Below, one piece after another: positions 8,969 through 18,168 of a stretch of DNA of 64,000 nucleotides (positions are counted from its first letter, which is position 1; every line of letters starts with the position of its first letter). The position numbers and the translations under genes are program-made. Location of the stretch: assembly GCA_002709405.1 (NCBI GenBank), contig PAQV01000085.1, positions 18,885 to 82,884 on the forward strand, read 5' to 3'. The notes beneath the pieces are model-generated. The model was not told the origin of the DNA. It ran no database searches and saw only the letters and a program-made list of their open reading frames with translations. This DNA comes from Paracoccaceae bacterium (GTDB lineage: Bacteria; Pseudomonadota; Alphaproteobacteria; Rhodobacterales; Rhodobacteraceae).

Positions 8969-9202
8969 CCGTTTCCTCCCTAGATAGTCTTGTCGGCCGC
9001 TTCAGCGACTCTGGCTCCTCGGGAGGAAGGTTAAAGAGGATTGGGTGACCTGCCAATACCGCATGACGGAATGGCGTTTCACAAATCGGGCCGGGACGTC
9101 ACGTTTCGGCCGGTCCCTGGGTCATCTGGTCCATATAATATTTACATAATACTGATTATAAGTCTTACGCATGGACGCGAAATATCCGAAGGGCCATGCG
9201 GT
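8969..9202. other. Intergenic region with an AT-rich island
   Basis: This gap separates the acyl-CoA ligase leader from the gcdH terminator. Around 9131-9172 the composition falls sharply and several TATAAT-like hexamers appear; a perfect TATAAT lies on + at 9134-9139 and TATTAT-like words are on -. I could not pair them with a convincing -35 box. It most likely holds the promoter of the - strand ligase operon. No gene was seen in it. Confidence 0.4.
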
Positions 9203-9228
9203 CCGGGCAGATCCAAAGACCTGCCCGG
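9203..9228 (-). terminator. Hairpin downstream of gcdH
   Basis: A perfect 8-bp stem, CCGGGCAG / CTGCCCGG, encloses a 10-base loop 17 bases beyond the gcdH stop. No T-run follows on the - strand, so it is a terminator-like or 3'-protecting hairpin, not a textbook intrinsic terminator. Confidence 0.5.
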
Positions 9229-9244
9229 CTGTTTGTGTTTCGGT

Positions 9245-10477
9245 TCAGAAGAACGCCTGAAGCCCGGTCTGCGCCCGGCCGAGGATCAGCGCATGGACGT
9301 CATGGGTCCCCTCGTAGGTATTCACGGTTTCCAGGTTCATCGTGTGGCGGATCACCTGGAATTCCAGGCTGATGCCGTTGCCCCCGTGCATGTCCCGCGA
9401 CATCCGCGCGATATCCAGGGCCTTGCCGCAATTGTTGCGCTTGATGATCGAGATCATCTCGGGCGCGGCCTTGGCCGCATCCATCAACCGGCCCACCTGC
9501 AAGGCCCCCTGCAGGCCAAGGGCGATTTCCGTCTGCATGTCGGCCAGCTTCTTCTGGAACAGCTGGGTCTGCGCCAGCGGCCGGTTGAACTGCTTGCGGT
9601 CCAGCCCGTATTGCCGCGCACCGTGCCAGCAGAATTCGGCGGCGCCCATGACACCCCAGGCAATGCCATAGCGCGCCCGGTTCAGGCAGCCGAACGGCCC
9701 CTTCAGGCCCTGTACATGCGGCAACAGCGCCTCTTCGCCGACCTCGACACCGTCCAGCACGATTTCCCCGGTGACCGAGGCGCGCAGGCTCATCTTGTTT
9801 TCGATCTTCGGCGCGCTCAGCCCCTTCATGCCCTTTTCCAGGATGAAGCCGCGGATCTTGCCGCCGTGGGCCTCGGACTTGGCCCAGACCACGAAGACAT
9901 CGGCGATCGGCGCGTTCGAGATCCACATCTTCGAGCCGGTCAGCCGATAGCCGCCCTCGGTCTTCTCGGCGCGGGTCTTCATGCCTGCAGGGTCCGACCC
10001 GGCGTCGGGTTCGGTCAGGCCAAAGCAGCCGATCCATTCACCGCTGGCCAGTTTCGGCAGATACTTCTGGCGCTGCTCTTCCGAGCCGTAGGCATAGATC
10101 GGATAGATCACCAGGCTGGATTGCACCGACATCATGGACCGATAGCCGGAATCCACCCGCTCGACTTCCCGGGCCACAAGGCCGTAGGACACATAGCCGG
10201 ACCCAAGCCCGCCATAGGCCTCGGGCAACGACACCCCCAGCAGGCCCATCTCTCCCATTTCGGCAAAGATCTCGGGTTCGACCTTTTCGGTGGCATAGGC
10301 CTCGGTCACGCGGGGCTGAAGTTTCTCCTGGGCATAGGCCTTGGCAGAGGCGGCGATCATGCGTTCGTCTTCGGACAGCTGGTCGTCCAGCCGGAACGGA
10401 TCGGACCAGTCGAAGCTGCCAAGATCGGGGGCGTCCTTGGCACGAAGCGAGGGTGTGGGCGTGGATGGCGCGTTCAT
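9245..10477 (-). CDS. gcdH: Glutaryl-CoA dehydrogenase
   Basis: A 410-residue FAD-dependent acyl-CoA dehydrogenase. The best match in memory is glutaryl-CoA dehydrogenase, which oxidatively decarboxylates glutaryl-CoA to crotonyl-CoA in lysine and tryptophan breakdown. Family features are the FAD/substrate motif [31 protein letters not shown], and the C-terminal [17 protein letters not shown], which carries the catalytic glutamate. A divergent LysR gene begins 94 bases away, matching the common gcdH-gcdR pairing. No electron-transfer flavoprotein gene is nearby. Confidence 0.92.
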   Translation of the reverse strand: MNAPSTPTPSLRAKDAPDLGSFDWSDPFRLDDQLSEDERMIAASAKAYAQEKLQPRVTEAYATEKVEPEIFAEMGEMGLLGVSLPEAYGGLGSGYVSYGLVAREVERVDSGYRSMMSVQSSLVIYPIYAYGSEEQRQKYLPKLASGEWIGCFGLTEPDAGSDPAGMKTRAEKTEGGYRLTGSKMWISNAPIADVFVVWAKSEAHGGKIRGFILEKGMKGLSAPKIENKMSLRASVTGEIVLDGVEVGEEALLPHVQGLKGPFGCLNRARYGIAWGVMGAAEFCWHGARQYGLDRKQFNRPLAQTQLFQKKLADMQTEIALGLQGALQVGRLMDAAKAAPEMISIIKRNNCGKALDIARMSRDMHGGNGISLEFQVIRHTMNLETVNTYEGTHDVHALILGRAQTGLQAFF

Positions 10478-10533
10478 GGTGACCTCCGGTTGAGTTTGGC
10501 CAAGACCTACCCGATCGGCGGTCCGACAAACAG

Positions 10534-10546
10534 CGAGACTTTCTCG
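10534..10546. promoter_or_regulatory. Candidate LysR operator in the gcdH-lysR interval
   Basis: A short inverted repeat, CGAGA-CTT-TCTCG, lies between the divergent gcdH and lysR starts, 25 bases before the lysR start and 57 bases before gcdH. LysR-type regulators usually bind such dyads in the shared promoter. The dyad is only 5 bp per arm, so the assignment is tentative. Confidence 0.35.
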
Positions 10547-10570
10547 ACTGACTATGACATTTACTCATGG

Positions 10571-11479
10571 ATGGCCTATGCGCGCAAACTCCTGCCCTCG
10601 ATGGCGGCGCTTCGGATGATCGAGGCGCTGGACCGGCTCGACAGCGCGTCGGCGGCGGCCGAGGACCTGTCCCTGACGCAGGGCGCCGTCAGCCGGCAGC
10701 TGCAAGCGCTGGAGGCGCAGCTGGGCCTGGTCCTGGCCCGGCGCGAGAACCGCCGCCTTGTGCTGACACCCGAGGCCCGGGCCTATGCCGCCGATATCCG
10801 CGTGGCCCTGGCCCGCGTGGCCGAGGCAACGATGCGCCTGCAATCGGCGCCCCTCAGCGGGACACTAAGCCTGGCCATCCTGCCGGCCTTTGGCATGCGC
10901 TGGCTAATGCCCCGCCTGCCCGACTTTGCCCGTCGTCACCCTGATATCACGATCAACATGGCCACCCGGTTGCAAAGCTTTTCCTTTGCGTCCGAACCCT
11001 TCGATGCGGCGATCCGCTATGGATCCGGGGACTGGCCGGGGGCCAAGAGCCTGCTGCTGAAACACGAACACCTCATCCCCGTGGCCGCTCCGGATCTTGT
11101 GCCTTCAGGGGGCAAGTCGCCAGAGCTCGTGGCACGCTTGCCGCTCTTGCATATCGGGACACGGTCTGACGCCTGGAAAACCTGGTTCCAGCGCTCCGGG
11201 CTCGACATCGACCCAGGGCACGGCGGTGTCATTCATGACCAATTCTCAACCATCGCTCAGGCGGCGCGGCACGGGTTGGGCGCGGCGCTGATGCCGGACT
11301 ACCTGGTGGAGCAGGAATTGGCCACGGGGCAGCTGGTTGCGCTGAGCCCCGCGCCGATGGAGGCCGAGGGGGCCTATTACCTGGTCTGGCCCGATGCCAA
11401 GACCATGTCGGCCGACCTGATGTGTTTTCGGGACTGGCTGGCGGAGCAGGCAGAGCCGGAAGATCCCCTGCCCCGCTAA
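10571..11479 (+). CDS. LysR family transcriptional regulator (likely regulator of gcdH)
   Basis: A 302-residue LysR-type regulator. The N-terminal winged helix-turn-helix runs over about residues 10-65 ([19 protein letters not shown]). The effector-binding domain begins near residue 95, and sequences such as [17 protein letters not shown] place it in the GcvA-like subgroup. The start at 10571 gives the usual short N-terminus; the ribosome site is weak, and ATG 10601 is an alternative. It is transcribed divergently from gcdH, which makes gcdH its probable target. It converges on phoB with two palindromes in between. Confidence 0.85.
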   Translation: MAYARKLLPSMAALRMIEALDRLDSASAAAEDLSLTQGAVSRQLQALEAQLGLVLARRENRRLVLTPEARAYAADIRVALARVAEATMRLQSAPLSGTLSLAILPAFGMRWLMPRLPDFARRHPDITINMATRLQSFSFASEPFDAAIRYGSGDWPGAKSLLLKHEHLIPVAAPDLVPSGGKSPELVARLPLLHIGTRSDAWKTWFQRSGLDIDPGHGGVIHDQFSTIAQAARHGLGAALMPDYLVEQELATGQLVALSPAPMEAEGAYYLVWPDAKTMSADLMCFRDWLAEQAEPEDPLPR

Positions 11480-11504
11480 GCCGCTGCGTCGGTCTTCGTA
11501 CCAG

Positions 11505-11527
11505 GATTTTCTGATCCTCAGAAAATC
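11505..11527. terminator. AT-rich perfect hairpin between lysR and phoB (first)
   Basis: GATTTTCTGA and TCAGAAAATC form a 10-bp perfect stem with a TCC loop. It lies 26 bases after the lysR stop and before the convergent phoB stop. The T-tract is built into the 5' arm, so it could stop transcription from either side. Confidence 0.55.
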
Positions 11528-11532
11528 GTTCC

Positions 11533-11555
11533 CATTTTCTTCGACGAAGAAAATG
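11533..11555. terminator. AT-rich perfect hairpin between lysR and phoB (second)
   Basis: CATTTTCTTCG and CGAAGAAAATG form an 11-bp perfect stem around a single A, ending three bases before the phoB stop codon. It shares the word ATTTTCT with the hairpin at 11505-11527. The pair probably forms a bidirectional terminator for the convergent genes. Confidence 0.55.
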
Positions 11556-11558
11556 TCC

Positions 11559-12248
11559 TTACCCCAGCGCGTATCCCGCGCCTCGAACAGTGCGCACGGG
11601 ATCGGCGCCGCCATGGGTGGTCAGGGCTTTGCGCAGGCGCCCGATATGCACATCAACCGTTCGCGTATCCACGTAGATATCACGCCCCCAGACCCGGTCC
11701 AGCAGTTGCTCGCGCGACCAGACGCGCCCGGGTTTTTCCATGAAGGTCGACAACAGGCGAAACTCTGTCGGCCCCAGTTTCAGCGGCTTGTCCGCCCGGC
11801 TGACCTTGTGGGTTTCCGCATCCAGGACAATGTCGTCGAACTCCAGCCGCAGACCAACCGTCGATGGCCGCACCCGGCGCAGTTGCGACCGCACCCGGGC
11901 CATCAGCTCGATCACCGAGTACGGCTTGACCACGTAATCATCCGCCCCGGTTTCAAGGCCGCGCACCTTGTCGACCTCTTCGGACCGGGCCGACAACATG
12001 ATGATCGGGATGGTCCGGGTCTCGGGGCGGGTTTTCAGCTGGCGGCAGACCTCGATCCCCGACACGTTGGGCATCATCCAGTCCAGGACGATGATGTCGG
12101 GCATGTCTTCATCGACATGCAACAGGGCCTCGTCGCCGTTGCCGGCCTTGACCACCCGAAAGCCTTCCGCTTCCAGATTGTAGGCCAGCACTTCCCGCTG
12201 GGCCAATTCGTCTTCGACCACAAGCACCGTGGGTTGATCCGCGGACAT
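11559..12248 (-). CDS. phoB: Phosphate regulon response regulator PhoB
   Basis: A 229-residue OmpR-family regulator. The receiver domain covers about residues 1-120, with acidic pocket residues E12 and D13 and the phospho-acceptor Asp56 in VLDWMMPN. The C-terminal winged helix covers about residues 130-228 (VWSREQLLDRVWG and VDVHIGRLRKAL). When phosphorylated by PhoR it should bind Pho boxes and activate the pst genes. It is the last gene of the phoR-pstSCAB-phoU-phoB cluster, 13 bases after phoU. Confidence 0.95.
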   Translation of the reverse strand: MSADQPTVLVVEDELAQREVLAYNLEAEGFRVVKAGNGDEALLHVDEDMPDIIVLDWMMPNVSGIEVCRQLKTRPETRTIPIIMLSARSEEVDKVRGLETGADDYVVKPYSVIELMARVRSQLRRVRPSTVGLRLEFDDIVLDAETHKVSRADKPLKLGPTEFRLLSTFMEKPGRVWSREQLLDRVWGRDIYVDTRTVDVHIGRLRKALTTHGGADPVRTVRGAGYALG

Positions 12249-12261
12249 GGGCGTCTTTCTC

Positions 12262-12963
12262 CTAGTTCATATTCGAGGTCACATCGGCCTTCGGGCGCGC
12301 CTCGTCGGGGCGTTCACCGGACACCAGGTATATGACCCATTCCGCGATCGAGGTCGCGTGGTCGCCCATCCGTTCCACGTTCTTGGCGATGAAATGCATG
12401 TGCATGAAGCCCGTGATGTTGCGCGGATCTTCCATCATGAAGGTCAGGAACTCGCGGAACAGGGCGTTGTACATCTGGTCGACCTCGCGGTCGCGGTCGA
12501 TCACGTCCCGCGCAAGGTCCTCGTCGCGCTGGATATAGGCATCCAGGGCGTCGTTGAGCATACGCTCCACCTCGCGCGCCATCCGGCGCAGCGAAGACGA
12601 GCCCGCGGGCATCGGAGACATGCCGGCCAGCACATGGGTGCGCTTGGCCATGTTCTTGGCATAGTCGCCGATGCGTTCGAGGCTGCCCGAGACCTTCATC
12701 ACTGTCAGGATCAGCCGCAGATCGACCGCCGTGGGCGCCCGCAAGGCGATCAGGCGCGCGACCTCCTGGTTGATCATCTCGTCCAGCTCGTCGATGGAAT
12801 GGTCCCGGGCGACGATCTTGTCCGCCAGGTCCAGATCCAGTTCGTCCAACGCCTGGGCACTGCTGCGGATCGCTTCCTCGACCAGGCCGCCCATGCGCAT
12901 GATCTGCGCCTGGATGGCTTCGAGTTCGCGGTCATATGCGGTGGTGATGTGTTGTTGTTGCAT
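12262..12963 (-). CDS. phoU: Phosphate signalling protein PhoU
   Basis: A 233-residue all-helical protein with two PhoU three-helix repeats. Each carries the metal-binding E/D-rich helices (LERIGDYAKNMAKR and VERMGDHATSIAEWV). PhoU links the Pst transporter to PhoR and keeps the regulon off when phosphate is plentiful. The gene lies between pstB and phoB in the expected order. An ATG with several CAA codons (MQQQH) opens the frame. Confidence 0.95.
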   Translation of the reverse strand: MQQQHITTAYDRELEAIQAQIMRMGGLVEEAIRSSAQALDELDLDLADKIVARDHSIDELDEMINQEVARLIALRAPTAVDLRLILTVMKVSGSLERIGDYAKNMAKRTHVLAGMSPMPAGSSSLRRMAREVERMLNDALDAYIQRDEDLARDVIDRDREVDQMYNALFREFLTFMMEDPRNITGFMHMHFIAKNVERMGDHATSIAEWVIYLVSGERPDEARPKADVTSNMN

Positions 12964-12997
12964 GATCCAAACCAGTTGCCGGGGGGCTTTGGGTGAC

Positions 12998-13795
12998 TTA
13001 CCCGATGCGGCCCGTGATATAGCTTTCGGTGCGCGGATCTTCGGGATTGGTGAAGATCTGCCCGGTCTCGCCGAACTCGACCAGGTTGCCCAGGTGGAAG
13101 AACGCCGTCTTCTGGCTGACCCGGGCCGCCTGCTGCATCGAGTGCGTCACGATCACCACCGAGTAGTTCTCGCGCAGCTCGTCGATCAGCTCCTCGACCT
13201 GGGCCGTGGCGATGGGGTCAAGCGCCGAACAGGGCTCGTCCATCAACAGGACCTCGGGTTCTGTGGCCACGGCGCGGGCGATGCACAGGCGCTGCTGCTG
13301 GCCACCCGACAAGCCGGTGCCCGGCGCATGCAGACGGTCCTTGACCTCTTCCCAGATGGCCCCGCGGCGCAGCGATTTCTCGACGATCTCGTCCAGCTCG
13401 GCCTTGTTCTTGGCCAGCCCGTGGATGCGCGGCCCATAGGCGATGTTGTCGTAGATCGACTTGGGGAACGGGTTGGGCTTCTGGAACACCATGCCGACCT
13501 TGGCGCGCAGCTGCACCGGATCGACCTTGGGGTCATAGATGTTCTCGCCATCCAGGTTGATGTCGCCTTCCACGCGGCAGACGTCGATCGTGTCGTTCAT
13601 GCGGTTCAGGCAGCGCAGGAAGGTCGACTTGCCGCAGCCCGACGGGCCGATGAAGGCCGTGACCATCTTGTCCTGGATCTCGACATCCACGTCCTTGATG
13701 GCATGGGTGTCGCCGTAATAGACCTGCACGTTCTTGGCCGAGATCTTGGTGGCCTTGGCGGCCACGTCGGCGCTGGCATTGGGGGTGTCGTACAT
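12998..13795 (-). CDS. pstB: Phosphate ABC transporter ATP-binding protein PstB
   Basis: A 265-residue ABC ATPase powering phosphate import. Walker A is GPSGCGKST, the signature LSGGQQQR and the Walker [14 protein letters not shown] are intact, and the family ending ESYITGRIG is present. The start at 13795 is chosen because an AAGGA ribosome site lies about eight bases upstream and the next gene ends at 13818; an in-frame ATG at 13858 would run 41 bases into pstA. It is co-transcribed with pstA and phoU. Confidence 0.95.
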   Translation of the reverse strand: MYDTPNASADVAAKATKISAKNVQVYYGDTHAIKDVDVEIQDKMVTAFIGPSGCGKSTFLRCLNRMNDTIDVCRVEGDINLDGENIYDPKVDPVQLRAKVGMVFQKPNPFPKSIYDNIAYGPRIHGLAKNKAELDEIVEKSLRRGAIWEEVKDRLHAPGTGLSGGQQQRLCIARAVATEPEVLLMDEPCSALDPIATAQVEELIDELRENYSVVIVTHSMQQAARVSQKTAFFHLGNLVEFGETGQIFTNPEDPRTESYITGRIG

Positions 13796-13817
13796 GGGTT
13801 CGGTCCTTGTGTGCATC

Positions 13818-15188
13818 TTACCAGCGGCGTTCGAAACGGCGGCGGAGGATGATCGCAATGATGTTCATGGTCATCAGGAACAGAAGCAGGATGATGATAC
13901 CGCCCCAGGCCCGTTCGTAATAGGCCGGATCGGCGCGCTTTGACCATTCGTAGATTTGCGCGGGCATCGACGAGTTGGGCGACAGGAAACCGGCGGCGAT
14001 GCCATCGGGCACGTTCGTCGCGATATAGCCGACCATGCCGATCAGCAGCAGCGGCGCGGTTTCGCCCAGGGCCTGGGCCAGGCCGATGATGGTCCCGGTC
14101 AGGATGCCCGGCGCGGCGAGCGGCAGCACGTGGTGGAACACGGCCTGCATCTTGGACGCCCCGACACCCAGGGCCGCGTCGCGGATCGATGGCGGCACCG
14201 CCTTCAGCGAGGCCCGGGTCGAGATGATGATCGTCGGCAGGGTCATCAGCGTCAGCACAAGACCGCCGACCAGCGGGGCCGATTGCGGCAGATGCGCGAA
14301 CTGGATGAACACGGCCAGGCCCAGGATCCCGAAGACGATGGACGGGACAGCCGCCAGGTTGGAAATATTCACCTCGATCAGGTCGGTGAACCGGTTCTTG
14401 GGCGCGAATTCCTCCAGGTAGATCGAGGCGGCCACGCCGATGGGCAGCGACAGGCACAGCACCACCAGCATCATGAAGAACGACCCGATCATCGACACGC
14501 CGATCCCGGCCTGCTCGGGGCGGCTTTCCGAGGCATCCGCCCCGGTGATGAAGTCCCAGTTGAAGGTCCGTTCCACGTCGCCGGTTTCGACCAGCTGGTC
14601 GATCAGGTCGAAATGGGCGGCGTCGATGTTCTTGTCGCGGGCCACGCTCTCGCGGGTGACACGGCCCTTCATGTAGCCGTCCACCCGGCTGCTGGCGAGG
14701 ATCTTGAACTCGACCGTCTTGCCGATCTCGGAGGGGTTGGCCAGCACGTAGTCACGCAGCTGGGCCGGCGCCGAGGCCGAGATCATGGCGCGCATGTCCT
14801 TGGCCTTCTCGAACTCGGTGGTCAGGCCGGCGTCTTGCACGGCCGCGAAGATGGCGTTGTCGATCAGCGGCGCATAGCCGAAGGTCGACACCTTGCGCAG
14901 GTCGTCGGGGTCGCGGTTGCCGTTCTTGTCCAGCTTGGCCGCGTCCAGGTAGACGGGCACCTCGATGAAGGTCTGGGTGAAGGCCGGGATGCCCGAGCGC
15001 ACGATCGACACCAGCAGGACGACCAGGAAGAAGATCCCGATGCTGATGGCGGCGATCCCGTAGGCCTGGAACCGCTTCTCGGCGGCGTTGCGCTTCTTGG
15101 TCCGGGCGTCCTCGGCGTAAAGCGAGGTGGCATGCTTGCCCTGCCTGGCGCCGGACCCGATCGGGGTTGGTGCGGATGCGTCGGTCAT
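13818..15188 (-). CDS. pstA: Phosphate ABC transporter permease PstA, long form
   Basis: A 456-residue inner-membrane permease, against roughly 290 residues in Escherichia coli. The extra N-terminal part (about residues 1-200) has one membrane segment near residues 45-68 followed by a large extracytoplasmic stretch (DUF3333-type), as in other alphaproteobacteria. The C-terminal half carries the BPD_transp_1 domain with [21 protein letters not shown] as the EAA loop that contacts PstB. The start overlaps the pstC stop by one base (TAATG). Confidence 0.94.
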   Translation of the reverse strand: MTDASAPTPIGSGARQGKHATSLYAEDARTKKRNAAEKRFQAYGIAAISIGIFFLVVLLVSIVRSGIPAFTQTFIEVPVYLDAAKLDKNGNRDPDDLRKVSTFGYAPLIDNAIFAAVQDAGLTTEFEKAKDMRAMISASAPAQLRDYVLANPSEIGKTVEFKILASSRVDGYMKGRVTRESVARDKNIDAAHFDLIDQLVETGDVERTFNWDFITGADASESRPEQAGIGVSMIGSFFMMLVVLCLSLPIGVAASIYLEEFAPKNRFTDLIEVNISNLAAVPSIVFGILGLAVFIQFAHLPQSAPLVGGLVLTLMTLPTIIISTRASLKAVPPSIRDAALGVGASKMQAVFHHVLPLAAPGILTGTIIGLAQALGETAPLLLIGMVGYIATNVPDGIAAGFLSPNSSMPAQIYEWSKRADPAYYERAWGGIIILLLFLMTMNIIAIILRRRFERRW

Positions 15189-16660
15189 TAGTCGTACTGC
15201 TCCCGGTATTTCTGCACGATGTGCAGGGCGAGAATGTTCATGCCCAGCGTGATGACGAACAGCGACATGCCAAGCGCAAAGGCCACCAGGGCCTCGGGCG
15301 AGGAAAAGTCGCTGTCACCGGTCAGCTGGCTGACGATCTTGGCGGTCACGGTGGTCATCGCCTCGAAGGGGTTCATCGACAGGCGGGCCGCGGCCCCTGC
15401 CCCCATGACCACGATCATGGTTTCACCGATGGCCCGGCTGGCGGCCAGCAGCACCGCACCGACGATCCCCGGCAGCGCGGCCGGCAGGATCACCTGCTTG
15501 ACGGTTTCGGACTTGGTCGCGCCCAGGCCCAGCGAGCCGTCGCGCATGGCCTGCGGGACCGAGTTGATGATGTCGTCCGACAGCGAGCTGACGAAGGGGA
15601 TCAGCATGATACCCATCACCAAACCGGCGGTCATCACCGACGAGGCGCCGCCCATCCAGCCCAGCCCGTCGCGGCCAAAGACCGACACCAGCAAAGGTCC
15701 GACGGTCAGCAGGGCAAAGAGGCCATAGACGATGGTCGGGATACCGGCCAGCACTTCCAGCGCCGGCTTGGCGATGGCCCGCACCCTGGGCGTGGCATAT
15801 TCCGACAGGTAGACCGCGGCAAAGAGCCCGATCGGCACGGCCACGGCCAGCGCGATGAAGGAAATATACAGCGTGCCCCACAGCAGCGGCACGAAACCCA
15901 GTTCCGACAACCCGCCGCGTCCCGAAAAGCTCGGGCTCCAGGTCAGGCCGAAGAAGAACTCGGTCGCCGGGTAGATCCGGAAGAATTCGACGGTGTTGAA
16001 GATCAGCGACAGGATGATGCCGACGGTGGTCAGGATCGCGACCGAGGCGGCGGCGATCAGCAGGGCCAGGATGACCTTTTCGACCACGTTGCGGGCGCGG
16101 AAATCCTTGTCGGTGCGCGTGTAGCCGAAGGCCAGCCCGGCCAGGGCGATCACGATGGCCAGCACGACCATGGCCGTGTGCAGCATCTTCGACGAGGCGC
16201 GGTATTCCTGGGCGGCCTGCAGGATGTTGACCGTCACGTCACCGGTGATGACCTGGCCCGCATCCTTCAGCCGGGCGGTCATGTCGGTGAAATCGGCCCG
16301 CGCGCCCGACGCCATCTCTTCGGTCATGGCCCCGATCTGCACGGCGTTGTCCAGGCCCTCGGCCACCCGGCGGACCTCGGCCATCACCAGGCCCAGGCTG
16401 GATCCCTCGCGGACGTCGGCCTCGGTGATCATGCTCGACACGTGGCTGTCGATGTAGACGGGGATCAGGATCAGCGCGAGGATGAGAAATCCGAAAGCCG
16501 GCACGATCACCGACAGCAGCACGTTGGATCCGTAGTAGACGGGCAGCGAATGCAGGCCGCGGCTGTCACCACCGGCCGAGGCCAGCGCGCGCTGACGGCC
16601 AAGCACATAGCCGACCACGGCGATCACCAGGATTATTGCCAGAAGAAGCGACAGGGGCAT
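15188..16660 (-). CDS. pstC: Phosphate ABC transporter permease PstC, long form
   Basis: A 490-residue permease that pairs with PstA. It has an N-terminal membrane anchor, a soluble domain to about residue 160, then the transporter core. The EAA loop reads LGLGATKSETVKQVILPAALPG. It is longer than the enterobacterial protein (about 320 residues), matching the extended PstA; both extensions may fold together outside the membrane. The gene is separated from pstS by a strong hairpin at 16695-16719. Confidence 0.94.
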   Translation of the reverse strand: MPLSLLLAIILVIAVVGYVLGRQRALASAGGDSRGLHSLPVYYGSNVLLSVIVPAFGFLILALILIPVYIDSHVSSMITEADVREGSSLGLVMAEVRRVAEGLDNAVQIGAMTEEMASGARADFTDMTARLKDAGQVITGDVTVNILQAAQEYRASSKMLHTAMVVLAIVIALAGLAFGYTRTDKDFRARNVVEKVILALLIAAASVAILTTVGIILSLIFNTVEFFRIYPATEFFFGLTWSPSFSGRGGLSELGFVPLLWGTLYISFIALAVAVPIGLFAAVYLSEYATPRVRAIAKPALEVLAGIPTIVYGLFALLTVGPLLVSVFGRDGLGWMGGASSVMTAGLVMGIMLIPFVSSLSDDIINSVPQAMRDGSLGLGATKSETVKQVILPAALPGIVGAVLLAASRAIGETMIVVMGAGAAARLSMNPFEAMTTVTAKIVSQLTGDSDFSSPEALVAFALGMSLFVITLGMNILALHIVQKYREQYD

Positions 16661-16694
16661 GGTCCACCGCCTTAAAGTACGTCACGAAGGGAAA

Positions 16695-16719
16695 GGGGCG
16701 GCGCCGATGGCACCGCCCC
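16695..16719 (-). terminator. Attenuating hairpin between pstS and pstC
   Basis: GGGGCGG and CCGCCCC form the outer stem; with one mismatch the stem extends to 11 pairs around a GAT loop. On the - strand it is followed by TTTCCCTT. It sits 20 bases after the pstS stop. Such hairpins commonly let the binding protein be made in excess over the membrane subunits by partial termination or mRNA protection. Confidence 0.6.
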
Positions 16720-16739
16720 CCGACACGATGGTCAGGCGA

Positions 16740-17780
16740 TCAGGAGCCCGAACCCATGGTGGTCAGGTCGGACACCTTGGCCTGGGTGTCGGCCAGCTCG
16801 GGGTCGGACACCAGGCCGTAGTTGGCCAGCGGGCCATCGGGGCCGGCGATCTCGTCAGCGACGAAGAACTCGGCGTATTCCTGCAGGCCGGGGATGACGC
16901 CGACGTGTGCCTTCTTGATGTAGAAGTACAGCGGGCGCGACACCGGGTATTCGCCCGAAGCGATCGACTCGGTGGTCGGCTCGACGCCGGACATGGTGGC
17001 GACTTTCAGCTTGTCGGTGTTGTTCTCGTAGAACGCCAGGCCGAACACGCCGATGCCGTTGGGGTTGCCGTCGATGCGGGCCAGCGTCTCGGTGTAATCG
17101 CCGTCGATGTCGACCGAACGGCCATCGGTGCGCACGGCCAGGCACGCGTCTTCGGCGTCGTCTTCCGACATGCCGCCCGCGATCATGGCTTCCATGGCGC
17201 CGGTGGCTTCACAGCCGGCTGCAACGACCTTTTCCTCGAACACTTCACGGGTGCCGTGCTTGGTGCCGGGGATGAACGCCAGGATCTCGGCGTCGGGCAG
17301 ATCGGCGTTGAAGTCCGACCACTTGGTGTGCGGGTTGTCGACCAGCTCGCCGTCGACGACCACTTTCGGTGCCAGGGCGTTGAAGATGTCGGCCGGCTCG
17401 AAGGCGGTGTAGGCCGGGCCGTCCAGCTGGCTGGCGAAGACGATGCCGTCATAGCCGATGCGGACTTCGACGATGTCGGTCACGCCGGCGTCGGCACAGG
17501 CCTTGATTTCCTTTTCGCGGATGGCGCGCGATGCGTTGGCGATGTCAATGGTGTTCTCGCCCACGCCTTCGCAGAAGCGCTTCAGGCCGGCCGAGGAGCC
17601 GCCCGATTCAACAACCGGCGTCGGGAAGTCGAAGTTTTCGCCGAAGGCTTCGGCAACGATCGAGGCATAAGGCAGAACGGTCGAGGAACCAGCGACCTGA
17701 ACGTTGTCACGAGCAGCAGCGGCAGTTGCCGACACGGCGGCGATGGCCAGCGTGGAGGCCGTCAGTTTCACAAAAGACAT
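16740..17780 (-). CDS. pstS: Phosphate ABC transporter substrate-binding protein PstS
   Basis: A 346-residue periplasmic binding protein. A signal peptide covers about residues 1-23 (KLTASTLAIAAVSATAAAAR). Binding loops typical of this PstS subgroup are VAGSSTVLPYA and ESGGSSAGLKRFCEG. It delivers phosphate to PstCA. A TAGGAG ribosome site precedes the ATG, and a Pho box is about 95 bases upstream. The gene heads the pstSCAB-phoU-phoB transcript. Confidence 0.95.
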   Translation of the reverse strand: MSFVKLTASTLAIAAVSATAAAARDNVQVAGSSTVLPYASIVAEAFGENFDFPTPVVESGGSSAGLKRFCEGVGENTIDIANASRAIREKEIKACADAGVTDIVEVRIGYDGIVFASQLDGPAYTAFEPADIFNALAPKVVVDGELVDNPHTKWSDFNADLPDAEILAFIPGTKHGTREVFEEKVVAAGCEATGAMEAMIAGGMSEDDAEDACLAVRTDGRSVDIDGDYTETLARIDGNPNGIGVFGLAFYENNTDKLKVATMSGVEPTTESIASGEYPVSRPLYFYIKKAHVGVIPGLQEYAEFFVADEIAGPDGPLANYGLVSDPELADTQAKVSDLTTMGSGS

Positions 17781-18168
17781 ACGTGTCTCCTAATGGGTCT
17801 ATTTCGTGGTCCCCCCCATGAGGACCGTGCGCCCCGTCCTATGGGGCACGCGTGTGGCTTTTGTGAAAAACATGTAACAGCTGCATGACACTCGGCAGGG
17901 TTTCCGGGAATTTCGACAAATTCTTGCCAGCGCAGGGGAACGAGCGCGGGGCGCTGTCCCTGTTCCGCCCCGTGGGACATCATGTTATGTAACTGATTTT
18001 TTGAACGTTTTTCAAGTCGCCGGCATGTGACGCAAGGTTATTTCCGCATCGGCCTGCAACAAGCAGACAACTTTGAAATTTGCCGACATCCGGACCGCTC
18101 TCCTCCGTGACAGCATGACGGAATTTCGTTCCGCATGTCACAATCGGGGGAATCACCCGCCCCGCCGC
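17781..18168. other. pstS promoter interval between phoR and pstS
   Basis: This 388-base non-coding stretch holds the Pho box at 17874-17891 and the pstS 5' leader. Near 18107-18144 there is an imperfect inverted repeat, TGACAGCATGACGGAA against TTCCGCATGTCA, which contains a single Pho half-site but lacks the 11-base spacing of a full box. No gene was seen. Confidence 0.6.
17874..17891 (-). promoter_or_regulatory. Pho box upstream of pstS
   Basis: On the - strand the site reads GTGTCATGCAGCTGTTAC: two TGTCAT/TGTTAC-type heptamers 11 bases apart, matching the consensus CTGTCAT-N4-CTGTCAY at 12 of 14 positions. It lies 94 bases before the pstS start codon, where PhoB would replace the -35 contact. 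It is the only full box I found in the cluster. Confidence 0.75.

Noticed and set aside
9041..10570. Long N-terminal extension of the LysR regulator
   Set aside because: The frame is open only because it runs antisense to gcdH. The regulator has its complete helix-turn-helix from 10571.
18107..18144. Second Pho box near the phoR 3' end
   Set aside because: TGTCA-type half-sites are present but spaced by eight bases or inverted, not the 11-base direct spacing needed for PhoB.
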